From contig PLLO01000006.1 of the NCBI GenBank assembly GCA_003142255.1, forward strand, positions 124,001 to 188,000: 64,000 nucleotides of DNA, given 5' to 3'. The notes under the pieces are model-generated. The model was not told the origin of the DNA and searched no databases. It saw only the letters and a list, made by a program, of their open reading frames with translations. The position numbers and the translations under genes were made by a program. Source of the stretch: Bacteroidales bacterium. Lineage in GTDB: Bacteria > Bacteroidota > Bacteroidia > Bacteroidales > VadinHA17. Shown here in pieces: positions 28,068 through 35,077 of this stretch (position 1 is the stretch's first letter; every line of letters begins with the position of its first letter).

Positions 28068-28412
28068 ATGAGATCAACTACCCATGGAGCAAATTCAAGA
28101 ATTGAAGCTCTTGAAAAAGAACTCGATGAGCTTCTTGAAGCAAAGAAAGTTAAGAAAGATAAGTTTTCACAGATAGTTCAGATGCTTATATTAGATTATT
28201 TAGGTATAGCAAAAAACATTGAGGACAATACCAAAAGGGCAGAGATATTTGCCCCATTGATTAGAAGGGATGTGGAAACAACAAGACAATATTTTTCCAA
28301 ATTAAATAATGAGAGAACTCCCCAAAATTTAAAAATTGTGCTTGATTATTTCGAAAAAGCAGGATTAACTGACAAAATGAAACTAGTTCAGAAAGAATTA
28401 GATGGAAAATAG
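28068..28412 (+). CDS. Small charged helical protein of the element, unknown function
   Basis: The 114-residue product is predicted mostly helical, with a coiled-coil start (SRIEALEKELDELLEAKKVKKDKF) and a charged C-terminus. No domain is recognized. It starts 5 bases after the integrase stop and is likely co-transcribed, so a role in element regulation or maintenance is possible but unproven. Confidence 0.65.
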   Translation: MRSTTHGANSRIEALEKELDELLEAKKVKKDKFSQIVQMLILDYLGIAKNIEDNTKRAEIFAPLIRRDVETTRQYFSKLNNERTPQNLKIVLDYFEKAGLTDKMKLVQKELDGK

Positions 28413-28460
28413 TTAAGCATTGAGTAGTACTACACTTAAAAATAAAACCTAAAGCATAGA

Positions 28461-28494
28461 ATACTTTTGCTGTTGAAATAATACACAAAAGTAT
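28461..28494. promoter_or_regulatory. 9-bp inverted repeat overlapping start of HTH gene
   Basis: ATACTTTTG (28461-28469) pairs with CAAAAGTAT (28486-28494), and the right arm runs into the ATG at 28493. It could be an operator for the HTH protein itself or a hairpin hiding its start codon. Confidence 0.4.
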
Positions 28495-28786
28495 GAATTC
28501 TATAATTTTACAAGGGATCAATACAGATGATCTCAAAAAGATTTTTCGGGAAGTTCTCGAAGAAACAAAACAGGAATCTAAACCAAAAGAATCAGGTAAA
28601 AGACCTGTCTATCTTAATCGGTTTGAAGTTGTCGAACTTCTTAAAATTTCTCTGCCTACTCTAAACAACTGGTCTAAATCGGGGATTGTGCAATCTTATC
28701 GAATAGGGAATAGAATTTTGTATAAAGCTTCGGAAATTGAGGATGCAATCCATTCAGTTAAGAATTTGAAATACAAAAGGGGGTAA
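28493..28786 (+). CDS. MerR/HTH_17-type DNA-binding protein (excisionase-like)
   Basis: The 97-residue protein has a charged N-terminus and a C-terminal winged-helix of the HTH_17 type (VYLNRFEVVELLKISLPTLNNWSKSG then a basic strand SYRIGNRILYKASEIEDA). Such proteins beside Bacteroidota integrases act as recombination directionality factors or regulators. It lies between the integrase and Rep genes, which fits. Confidence 0.85.
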   Translation: MNSIILQGINTDDLKKIFREVLEETKQESKPKESGKRPVYLNRFEVVELLKISLPTLNNWSKSGIVQSYRIGNRILYKASEIEDAIHSVKNLKYKRG

Positions 28787-28788
28787 TC

Positions 28789-28998
28789 ATGGCACATAAA
28801 AATGATTATTCCGTGACTGTGTTTTTTCCTTCAGGAGAAGCTAAAAAGTGGGGTTTTGTTAATGGACTGAATTACTTTGCCAGTAATTTTCTAGATAAAA
28901 AACATTCAGATTGGAAGTATTTTAATGTTTATGATCGTCGAAATGGCAAATATCTGAAGAGATTCTACAAGGGCAATATTATTCCCGATTTCCTGTAA
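28789..28998 (+). CDS. Small conserved mobile-element protein, unknown function
   Basis: The 69-residue protein starts 2 bases after the HTH gene stop, implying translational coupling. It is rich in aromatic and basic residues (WGFVNGLNYFASNFLDKKHSDWKYF, DRRNGKYLKRFYKG). No domain is recognized. Position between the HTH and Rep genes suggests part of the replication/excision module. Confidence 0.6.
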   Translation: MAHKNDYSVTVFFPSGEAKKWGFVNGLNYFASNFLDKKHSDWKYFNVYDRRNGKYLKRFYKGNIIPDFL

Positions 28999-29006
28999 TT
29001 TTTTTT

Positions 29007-29037
29007 AACCTATAATAATAACCTATAGTAACCTATA
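29007..29037. repeat. Iteron-like repeats before the rep gene
   Basis: AACCTATA occurs at 29007, 29020 and 29030, following a T tract and 39 bases before the rep start. Short direct repeats just upstream of an HUH replication gene are typical of a replication origin or Rep operator. Confidence 0.5.
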
Positions 29038-29075
29038 ATGGATTTATTCTAGTACCGACATTTCAAACAAACTAA

Positions 29076-29960
29076 ATGCCCTATCAATTATCATATTCGA
29101 GCATATCAATTAACAGAAGGAAACTAGTTTCTTCGCTTAGTGGATCTTCAAATAAAAGGCTTATTGACGGAGAATTGATAACTGTAAAGAAAGATCAGAG
29201 AAATAGGGCAGAACAAAAAAAGATAAGTGAAGAAATCAAGAAAATAATAGAAGAATTAAATATTGATGAAAAACTATTAAAGGAGAATAGGAAAAGCTAT
29301 AAACTGAATAAATCGAAAGTCAGGAAAAAATGTCAAGCATTTAGCAGACTTGAAAAAAGCAAAAAGTTCCTTGCATTTTATTCAATAAGCTTCCCTTGTG
29401 GATTATCAGATGAAATAGTATATAAAATTTTTAATACCTGGCTTACACGTTGCAGAAGAGATTCTGGGCTTAAGTCTTATTTATGGGTTGCTGAACGGCA
29501 AGGAAATGGCACTATTCATTTCCACTTGTTGACAAATGATTATATGACAATAAAGAAAGTAAATGGTTTTATGGCCTCCTGCTTGGCTTCTGAAAAGGCT
29601 AAAGGGAATGAAGTGCTTAAGGATATTAATACTGAAAAATATAATGGAGTCGATGTAAAGAAAGTAGACAAAGACAGAAAATCATTAATAGGATATCTAA
29701 CAAAATATATCACTAAGAATGATATTGAGTTCACTCATTTACCTTGGCATTGCTCAAGAGATGTTTCTCGTATGTTTACCACTATAAATTTCAACGAGCA
29801 AGAAAAGGATATTTACGCCAACCAATTACCCAGAAAGAAAGAGTTTTATAGTTTTCATAAAGGAAATGAATTTAAAGCATGGGGTTTTAAATTCAAACCT
29901 AATCCAGAAATATTTGAAGAATTAGATATAGCTAATGAGGTGGTTTACAAGAATCAATAA
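29076..29960 (+). CDS. HUH-type replication initiation (Rep) protein
   Basis: The 294-residue protein has the HUH metal-binding motif in GTIHFHLLTND (His near 148 and 150), an upstream sheet (FLAFYSISFPCG), and a downstream Tyr motif YLTKYITKN (Tyr near 205-209) that would make the covalent DNA link. HUH Reps nick an origin and start rolling-circle replication. Closest in style are Bacteroidota plasmid and microvirus-like Reps. Its presence with an integrase suggests that the element can replicate after excision. Base composition is strongly AT-rich, like the rest of the element. Confidence 0.8.
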   Translation: MPYQLSYSSISINRRKLVSSLSGSSNKRLIDGELITVKKDQRNRAEQKKISEEIKKIIEELNIDEKLLKENRKSYKLNKSKVRKKCQAFSRLEKSKKFLAFYSISFPCGLSDEIVYKIFNTWLTRCRRDSGLKSYLWVAERQGNGTIHFHLLTNDYMTIKKVNGFMASCLASEKAKGNEVLKDINTEKYNGVDVKKVDKDRKSLIGYLTKYITKNDIEFTHLPWHCSRDVSRMFTTINFNEQEKDIYANQLPRKKEFYSFHKGNEFKAWGFKFKPNPEIFEELDIANEVVYKNQ

Positions 29961-29993
29961 AAATTTGTAACTTGCTGAATAAACTATAGAAAA

Positions 29994-31295
29994 ATGCCAG
30001 TAGTATACGTTGATAATTACAGGGGATTCCAAGAGACGTTCATCCCATTAAAAAGTATAAATTTTTTAGTGGGTGAAAACAGTACCGGGAAAACATCGAT
30101 TCTAAAACTTATTAAGGCACTTACTGATTTTAAATTTTGGTTTGCCGTCGATTTTGATAGTGAAGATACTGAGCTGGGATATTTCAGTGAAATTGCCAGT
30201 TATTCTAATCCAAATAGAAAGGATTTTATAATAGGGATACTAGGTGACGGTATAAATAAAGATAATAGCATAAATGCAATAAAAATGAAATTTATATCTA
30301 ACGAAGGCATTCCTACAATATCAGAAATGTGTTTTATTGAACAAGGATATAATATACAAGCACAAATTTCTGAAAGGGCAATTAGATATAGATACGATAA
30401 AATTTCAATTAAAAACATAACAGAAGAAAATAAGATTGAATGTTTTAAAACTTGGATACAAAAAAACGGATTAAAAAATAAAACATACGCAGAGATTGAA
30501 ATAAGAGAAGGGATATCCCCTCGCGCATATTATTATATTCAAATGCTCATTTTTAATAAATTAAAAATTGAGCCTAAAATTTCTTTTGATAAAATACCTT
30601 TGTTTATGAGAGATATAGCATGGCTGGCACCTATAAGAACAGAACCGAGAAGAACTTATGACAGGTATAATATAAATTTCAAACCAGATGGGACTCATTC
30701 ACCTTATTTGCTGAAAAGGATTTTAACAGATACAAAACATAAAGCTTACGCAAAAAGAGTTGAGGGGATACTTGCTAAATTTGGATCAGATAGTGGATTA
30801 TTTGATAATATATCGATTAATCCGTTGGGGAAGAATGATACATCTGCATTTGAGATTCTTGTATCCCTTGAAGGGAATCCCATTAAAATAACCAGTGTAG
30901 GGTATGGAGTTTCTCAAATTCTTCCATTAATAGTTGAAGTTATTTCTAGGCCTAACGAATCTTGGTTTGCAATTCAACAGCCAGAAATACATTTACATCC
31001 TCGTGGTCAAGCAGCGTTCGGAGATTTTATTTATAAATCTTATCAAAATGAAAAGAAATGTTTTATAATTGAAACGCATAGTGATTTTATAATAGATCGA
31101 TATAGATTAAAACTAAGAGATAAAAAAGATAAAGAAAGTCCCATTGATAGCCAAGTATTATTCTTTGATAGGGTTAATGGTGTAAACCATCTGTGTTGTA
31201 TTAAAATTAATGCAGATGGATCATATGACGATAACCAGCCAAAAGAATTTCGCGAGTTTTTTATTAAAGAGCAATTAAATCTATTAAAAATTTAA
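29994..31295 (+). CDS. OLD/AAA_21-type ATPase, first gene of defence-like module
   Basis: The 433-residue protein starts with a beta strand and Walker A FLVGENSTGKTS (residues about 25-35). It has an ABC-like signature region GYGVSQILPL (about 302-311), Walker B-like AIQQPEIHLHP (about 327-336) with the Gln-Pro-Glu variant common in this class, and a final ETHSDFIIDR (about 360). This is an SMC/ABC-like ATPase as in OLD, PtuA and AriA. It has no nuclease domain of its own; nuclease candidates follow immediately. The next gene starts 5 bases after its stop, so the genes form an operon. Its role is probably sensing phage or DNA structure and controlling the nucleases; this is inferred. Confidence 0.88.
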   Translation: MPVVYVDNYRGFQETFIPLKSINFLVGENSTGKTSILKLIKALTDFKFWFAVDFDSEDTELGYFSEIASYSNPNRKDFIIGILGDGINKDNSINAIKMKFISNEGIPTISEMCFIEQGYNIQAQISERAIRYRYDKISIKNITEENKIECFKTWIQKNGLKNKTYAEIEIREGISPRAYYYIQMLIFNKLKIEPKISFDKIPLFMRDIAWLAPIRTEPRRTYDRYNINFKPDGTHSPYLLKRILTDTKHKAYAKRVEGILAKFGSDSGLFDNISINPLGKNDTSAFEILVSLEGNPIKITSVGYGVSQILPLIVEVISRPNESWFAIQQPEIHLHPRGQAAFGDFIYKSYQNEKKCFIIETHSDFIIDRYRLKLRDKKDKESPIDSQVLFFDRVNGVNHLCCIKINADGSYDDNQPKEFREFFIKEQLNLLKI

Positions 31296-31300
31296 TTGCT

Positions 31301-31828
31301 ATGTGTATTATAATAGACACAAATGTATTTGGGCCAGTTTTTGATAGCAAAAATGCTCAATACAATGAATTTGAGCCTATTTTTGACTGGGTATATAATG
31401 GCAAAGGTAAATTTATATATGGTGGATCAAAATATTTAGAAGAACTCTCAGGGACAAAATTCCTAAGTATTTTTGTTCAGTTAAATAAAATAGGAAAAGC
31501 AATAGCAGTAAAAGAGGATTTAGTTGATAGAGAAACAGATAAAGTTAAAAAGTTACTTTCTCATAAAAATTTTAATGATCAGCATCTTGTAGGCTTAGTT
31601 TTAGCGTCCGGATGTATTTTAATTTGTTCTCTAGACAAAAAATCTTATCCTTTCATAACAAATAAGATATTCTATAAATCACCACAAAAAAAACCCAAAA
31701 TTTACAGTGGAAGAAAAAACGCAAATTTACTTAATGATAATAACATTGTGGAGATTTGTAAACCTTGTAATAAATTAACAACTGAAGAAAAGAAACATAC
31801 TCCACTTTCTACAATAACTATACAATGA
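31301..31828 (+). CDS. PIN-domain nuclease-like protein
   Basis: The 175-residue protein begins CIIIDTNVF, the first strand and acidic residue (Asp6) of a PIN domain. Further acidic positions are Glu47/48, Asp93 (FNDQHLVGL) and Asp112 (CSLDKKSY), the spacing expected for PIN ribonucleases. A basic C-terminal tail (SPQKKPKIYSGRKN) could bind nucleic acid. It starts 5 bases after the ATPase gene and its TGA overlaps the ATG of the BglII-like gene (ATGA), so all three are translationally linked. No antitoxin-like partner is seen, so the ATPase may be its control. Confidence 0.8.
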   Translation: MCIIIDTNVFGPVFDSKNAQYNEFEPIFDWVYNGKGKFIYGGSKYLEELSGTKFLSIFVQLNKIGKAIAVKEDLVDRETDKVKKLLSHKNFNDQHLVGLVLASGCILICSLDKKSYPFITNKIFYKSPQKKPKIYSGRKNANLLNDNNIVEICKPCNKLTTEEKKHTPLSTITIQ

Positions 31829-32331
31829 GTTTAAGGATTGAAAGGTATTCCTTTCGCTTTGCAGAACAAGTACTAAATTCAAAATTAGCTCTAAAGCAGG
31901 AGATTGAAAACATAATTCTGGATCAGAGGATTTTATTAAGAGACTTGTCAAGGCCAAAGTTTAATGAAGTATTAAAGGATCTTTTTATTGCTAAGAATTG
32001 GAACAATCAGCCATACGTTTTTGGCGAAGAAAATGATCCAACGGCAAAACTAGATTTCTTTAAAGAAAGAATAGGAGTTGAAGTTCAATTTGGGCATTCT
32101 TCATTCATTGGGATAGATTTATTAAAATTCTAAGTTTCATCCTATTCCAATTTAGATACAATAGATGTGGGAATATATATAGTTACAACAAAGAGGTTCC
32201 AAAAAGTAATGAAGGAAGAATATAATAATAATTGGGATGGATCTTTAAACTTTGAAAAGGTTGTAAAATATTTACCTCATTTTAAAAGTGCAATTCAAGT
32301 TCCTATCTATGTAATAGGAATAAACATATAA
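31825..32331 (+). pseudogene. BglII-like restriction endonuclease with one in-frame stop
   Basis: The frame from ATG 31825 has a TAA at codon 103 (32131-32133), then continues in the same frame with good coding sequence to TAA at 32329-32331, 168 codons in all (BglII is 223). The segment KLDFFKERIGVEVQFG aligns with the BglII active site: Asp, then Glu nine residues later, then Gln two residues on, matching D84, E93 and Q95. After the stop, TIDVGIYIVTT and VPIYVIG also fit the BglII fold. A single C to T change from CAA would give the TAA. The short product keeps the catalytic block but lacks later core strands. No methyltransferase gene is seen. Confidence 0.82.
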
Positions 32332-32357
32332 TTGAATTCTATTAAAAACCAGCAAAC

Positions 32358-33152
32358 ATGAGCGGGGAGGATAATATGAAAAAAGAGGATTTAAAGAATA
32401 TAGCAGATATTATAAAAGCCGTACCAGTATATCAAGATGCGATTCAACCTGCAGCTAAAATAATAGGGCAATCATTAGTTACCGTGGCTAAAGCCGTGGA
32501 TAGTGCCTTGGCTCCATTAAAATTATTAGTTTGGGGATATGATAAGATTGAAGTGTTCTTAAACAATAAGCTGGCTGAAAAGCTTAAAGATATACCAGAA
32601 GAAAAAATTGTTACACCGCCAGCATATCTGGCAGGACCGGCTATTGAAGCTTTAAGATTTTCAGGGAATAGTGAAGATCTAAGAGAACTGTATGCAAATC
32701 TATTGGCAACATCAATGAATAAAGATACATCTGATAAGGCTCATCCAGGATATGTTGATATAATTAAGAATTTAACTCCTGCTGAAGCTCGGTTATTAAA
32801 ATTTTTTGCAAGTGAAACAAGTATTCCTCTAATTGATGTAAATATTAAAGCAGAATCAGGTCACACTTCATTAATTACAAAATACACATTACTAAATGAA
32901 TATTTGAATTTAGAGAGAGAATTCATTATTCCTGTTTATATAACTAACCTTTGTCGTCTTGGGATACTTGAGATTCCTTACGGAACTTATTTTGTAGAGG
33001 ATAAGCAATATGAAAAAATAGAGAATTGTGAGACTATAAATTACACAAGAGAAGAAGTAAAAAAATTGGGAAAGACAATTGAAATACAGAGGGGAATACT
33101 AAAATTAACAAATTATGGTAAAGACTTTATTGAATGTGTAGTAAGAAACTGA
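32358..33152 (+). CDS. DUF4393 (Abi-alpha) protein
   Basis: The product has 264 residues (start could also be the second Met, 7 residues on). The domain is recognized by the N-terminal region AAKIIGQSLVTVAKAVDSALAPL, which is amphipathic or membrane-associating, followed by PAYLAGPAIEALRFSGNSEDLRELYANLLATSM and LTPAEARLLKF. DUF4393 proteins are linked with abortive phage resistance (Abi-alpha). It starts 26 bases after the frame of the BglII-like gene and ends the cargo of the element; a hairpin lies 42 bases downstream. Confidence 0.85.
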   Translation: MSGEDNMKKEDLKNIADIIKAVPVYQDAIQPAAKIIGQSLVTVAKAVDSALAPLKLLVWGYDKIEVFLNNKLAEKLKDIPEEKIVTPPAYLAGPAIEALRFSGNSEDLRELYANLLATSMNKDTSDKAHPGYVDIIKNLTPAEARLLKFFASETSIPLIDVNIKAESGHTSLITKYTLLNEYLNLEREFIIPVYITNLCRLGILEIPYGTYFVEDKQYEKIENCETINYTREEVKKLGKTIEIQRGILKLTNYGKDFIECVVRN

Positions 33153-33162
33153 CAAGGTTTTC

Positions 33163-33182
33163 TGTCCCCTTTATTGTCCCCC
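33163..33182. repeat. Putative integrase arm site, right end copy 1
   Basis: TGTCCCCTTTATTGTCCCCC is close to 26773-26792 and 33283-33302. It starts just after the DUF4393 stop. Confidence 0.6.
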
Positions 33183-33193
33183 AAGAAATCAAA

Positions 33194-33222
33194 AACCCCC
33201 TAATCAATTGAATTAGAGGGTT
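33194..33222 (+). terminator. Hairpin after DUF4393
   Basis: AACCCCCTAAT and ATTAGAGGGTT pair over 10 of 11 positions (one C-A mismatch) around a 7-base loop. The following T tract is weak (CAGTTTTG). A perfect palindrome GGCCCAGCTGGGCC follows at 33241-33254, with unknown role. Confidence 0.5.
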
Positions 33223-33282
33223 CTCAGTTTTGAAATTGTGGGCCCAGCTGGGCCATTTATAATTGATGTCTTATTTAAATAC

Positions 33283-33302
33283 TGTCCCCTCTATTGTACC
33301 CT
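33283..33302. repeat. Putative integrase arm site, right end copy 2
   Basis: TGTCCCCTCTATTGTACCCT matches 26773-26792 at 18 of 20 positions. It lies about 56 bases before the tRNA-Gln 3' end, as expected for an attR arm. Confidence 0.65.
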
Positions 33303-33309
33303 TAAAACA

Positions 33310-33346
33310 ACACTCCTCTGTAAATACGTGATCTACAAAGGAGTGT
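33310..33346 (-). terminator. Terminator of tRNA-Gln
   Basis: ACACTCCT (33310-33317) pairs with AGGAGTGT (33339-33346), with four more pairs inside. On the minus strand it is followed by TTGTTTT, so it would end tRNA-Gln transcription. Confidence 0.65.
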
Positions 33347-33357
33347 AATTGTTTGGA

Positions 33358-33379
33358 GTTGTCCCGTCAGGGCTCGAAC
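33358..33379 (-). other. attR / attachment core inside tRNA-Gln 3' end
   Basis: This 22-base stretch covers the 3' acceptor strand and part of the T arm of tRNA-Gln; its first 21 bases are repeated at 26640-26660 with one mismatch. The gene stays intact because the element restores the 3' end. Confidence 0.75.
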
Positions 33380-33431
33380 CTGAACTCTTCTGATCCAGAA
33401 TCAGACGTGTTGCCAATTACACTACGGGACA
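33359..33431 (-). tRNA. tRNA-Gln (anticodon CUG)
   Basis: The minus strand folds into a full cloverleaf: acceptor TGTCCCG/CGGGACA, D stem GTGT/ACAC, anticodon stem TCTGA/TCAGA with loop TTCTGGA giving anticodon CTG, and T arm TCAGG-TTCGAGC-CCTGA, then discriminator A. CCA is not encoded. The gene is the target of the integrated element and lies close to glnS. Confidence 0.95.
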
Positions 33432-33495
33432 ATTTTGAGGTTGCAAATATAAATTATATTCTGAAAAATTGCAAGAGAAGATTAAATGTTAAAGA

Positions 33496-33542
33496 TTACG
33501 GGTTGTGAGCTGCAACACTAGCCTGCAACCTGCAACCCGTAA
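33496..33542. repeat. Inverted repeat after DNRLRE gene
   Basis: TTACGGGTTG (33496-33505) and CAACCCGTAA (33533-33542) are perfect inverses, with tandem GCAAC-type words between them. It may be an extragenic palindrome or a terminator for the minus-strand gene to the right; the T tract is poor. Confidence 0.5.
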
Positions 33543-33583
33543 CTTCCTGACAATATACTGAGCTTTCTCCTCAGAAGAAATTC

Positions 33584-34993
33584 CTAAAGGAACGAATAAT
33601 ACACCGTCAGCCTCGGCCTCATAGATGCATCCGCGTAATCGCTTGATGCAAACCTGAACCCCGGGAACCTGTCGACAGGCCATGTTTTGAACAGCATGCC
33701 ATAATTAGGATAAGCTGCAATGTCCGTAGCTGATGACTGAACAAACAACTTAGTGACATCCACGGTTATCATATTTGAATTCCTGATGAAAGGGGCGATA
33801 TATACCTGGTTGGTTTCAATGGTTTTCGGCTGGTTGTTCCAGGTTACCTTATTCTCTTCCCATGGCTCAACGATCTGCTGCAATACAGCTCCGTACCATG
33901 CGATACCGGCTACAGGACTGGTGTTGGTTGTATAATATGTACTGTCAAATGGTATTGGCATATCATACCTGAGAGTCAAAAGGACTTTCTTTATTACAGC
34001 CGATTTTGGCAGGGTATCGAGATTGAAAGCGATAAGGCCCCTGTTCGACCTTATTACCGTAAGAACCGATTCTGAAAGGTAGGTCGCTTCAAAATACTTG
34101 TAATCGCCAAAGTTCTTATCGGGATTCAGATTGGATACTATCGCATCTTTTCCTTTTTCGGGACCGGGCTGAATATTAATTTCATTATACCTTGAACTCC
34201 ATGGAATTTTCAGGACCAGGGGATTATCCTTTGTTGTTGCCAGTATCTCTGTGGCGCTGAACTGCAGCTTCTGCGGCAGATAGCCATCTTTTTCAAGGAC
34301 AAGCGTATATGAATTGTAGCCGCCTCTGATAACAAGATGATTTACTGCTGCTTCCAGATTAAATGTATAATGCCATCCGTCAGGAGCATAAACGGTAAGC
34401 TTTGCCGTTGTGATCGTTACAGGAGGCATTAAGATACCCGGATCCAGGACGCACATCGCCCATAAATCAACCGGCTTGATGATCTGCACGCCAAAGCTTG
34501 CATACCCGAACTTGTCAGGAGTCTGGCTGCCAACAGCAAGCACTTCGGGCAAGATCCTGGTAACCTGATAAGGTAAGATATTAAAATTCAGAGGCAGCGG
34601 CTTTTCCGACAAGTAAGCAAGTGGCGATCCTTCAAGAGGCGCTGCATAAACCACTTCACCCGACATATTGATGATCATGAATTTGGTGAGCTTATATTCT
34701 CCAGCTTCAATCTCGATGGATTCGCTTACAAAATCCGTCCCGAAAACATACAGCGGTATAAGTTTGTCTGTAAATATTGAATTACCATTTAAATCCTCGA
34801 CAGATGCCAGGATCTGATATGAGGCTGTAACAGAATCGCCACCTGATTTTGTACCGTTGTCTGCAGGAAGAGCGACTGAAAACTCGGCGTTTCCTTTCAA
34901 GCCGGTCTGATTTAACCTATTCTCGCACGACGACAGGATAGTTACACAGGTAACTACTAACATCAAGACGAAAGTTCTGTTAAGTGTTTTCAT
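33584..34993 (-). CDS. DNRLRE-domain cell-surface lipoprotein
   Basis: The 469-residue protein has a lipoprotein signal (TILSSC). The N-terminal half holds beta-rich repeats (AEFSVALPADNGTKSGGDSVTASYQ) and the C-terminal half (about 270-469) is a DNRLRE domain: KDAIVSNLNPDKNFGDYKYFEA, GLIAFNLDTLPKSAVIKKVLLTLRYD, WEENKVTWNNQP and the ending RPRLTVYYS. DNRLRE domains occur in secreted or surface proteins with carbohydrate-linked roles. There is no catalytic motif. It stands downstream of glnS on the same strand, 84 bases apart. Confidence 0.85.
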   Translation of the reverse strand: MKTLNRTFVLMLVVTCVTILSSCENRLNQTGLKGNAEFSVALPADNGTKSGGDSVTASYQILASVEDLNGNSIFTDKLIPLYVFGTDFVSESIEIEAGEYKLTKFMIINMSGEVVYAAPLEGSPLAYLSEKPLPLNFNILPYQVTRILPEVLAVGSQTPDKFGYASFGVQIIKPVDLWAMCVLDPGILMPPVTITTAKLTVYAPDGWHYTFNLEAAVNHLVIRGGYNSYTLVLEKDGYLPQKLQFSATEILATTKDNPLVLKIPWSSRYNEINIQPGPEKGKDAIVSNLNPDKNFGDYKYFEATYLSESVLTVIRSNRGLIAFNLDTLPKSAVIKKVLLTLRYDMPIPFDSTYYTTNTSPVAGIAWYGAVLQQIVEPWEENKVTWNNQPKTIETNQVYIAPFIRNSNMITVDVTKLFVQSSATDIAAYPNYGMLFKTWPVDRFPGFRFASSDYADASMRPRLTVYYSFL

Positions 34994-35077
34994 AACCTCC
35001 GGTATTAATACGATATAAAGTTACTTTAAAAAAGGCTCTAAGTCAAGAACGAAAATCCCGGCAAAAAGTTGCACGAT

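Noticed and set aside
31301-31828. PIN gene as a classical toxin-antitoxin pair
   Set aside because: No small antitoxin gene precedes it; the upstream neighbour is a 433-residue ATPase, so a multi-gene complex fits better.
33241-33254. Perfect palindrome GGCCCAGCTGGGCC as a recombination core
   Set aside because: It is not repeated at the left end of the element, and the tRNA-Gln end gives a better core; role left open.
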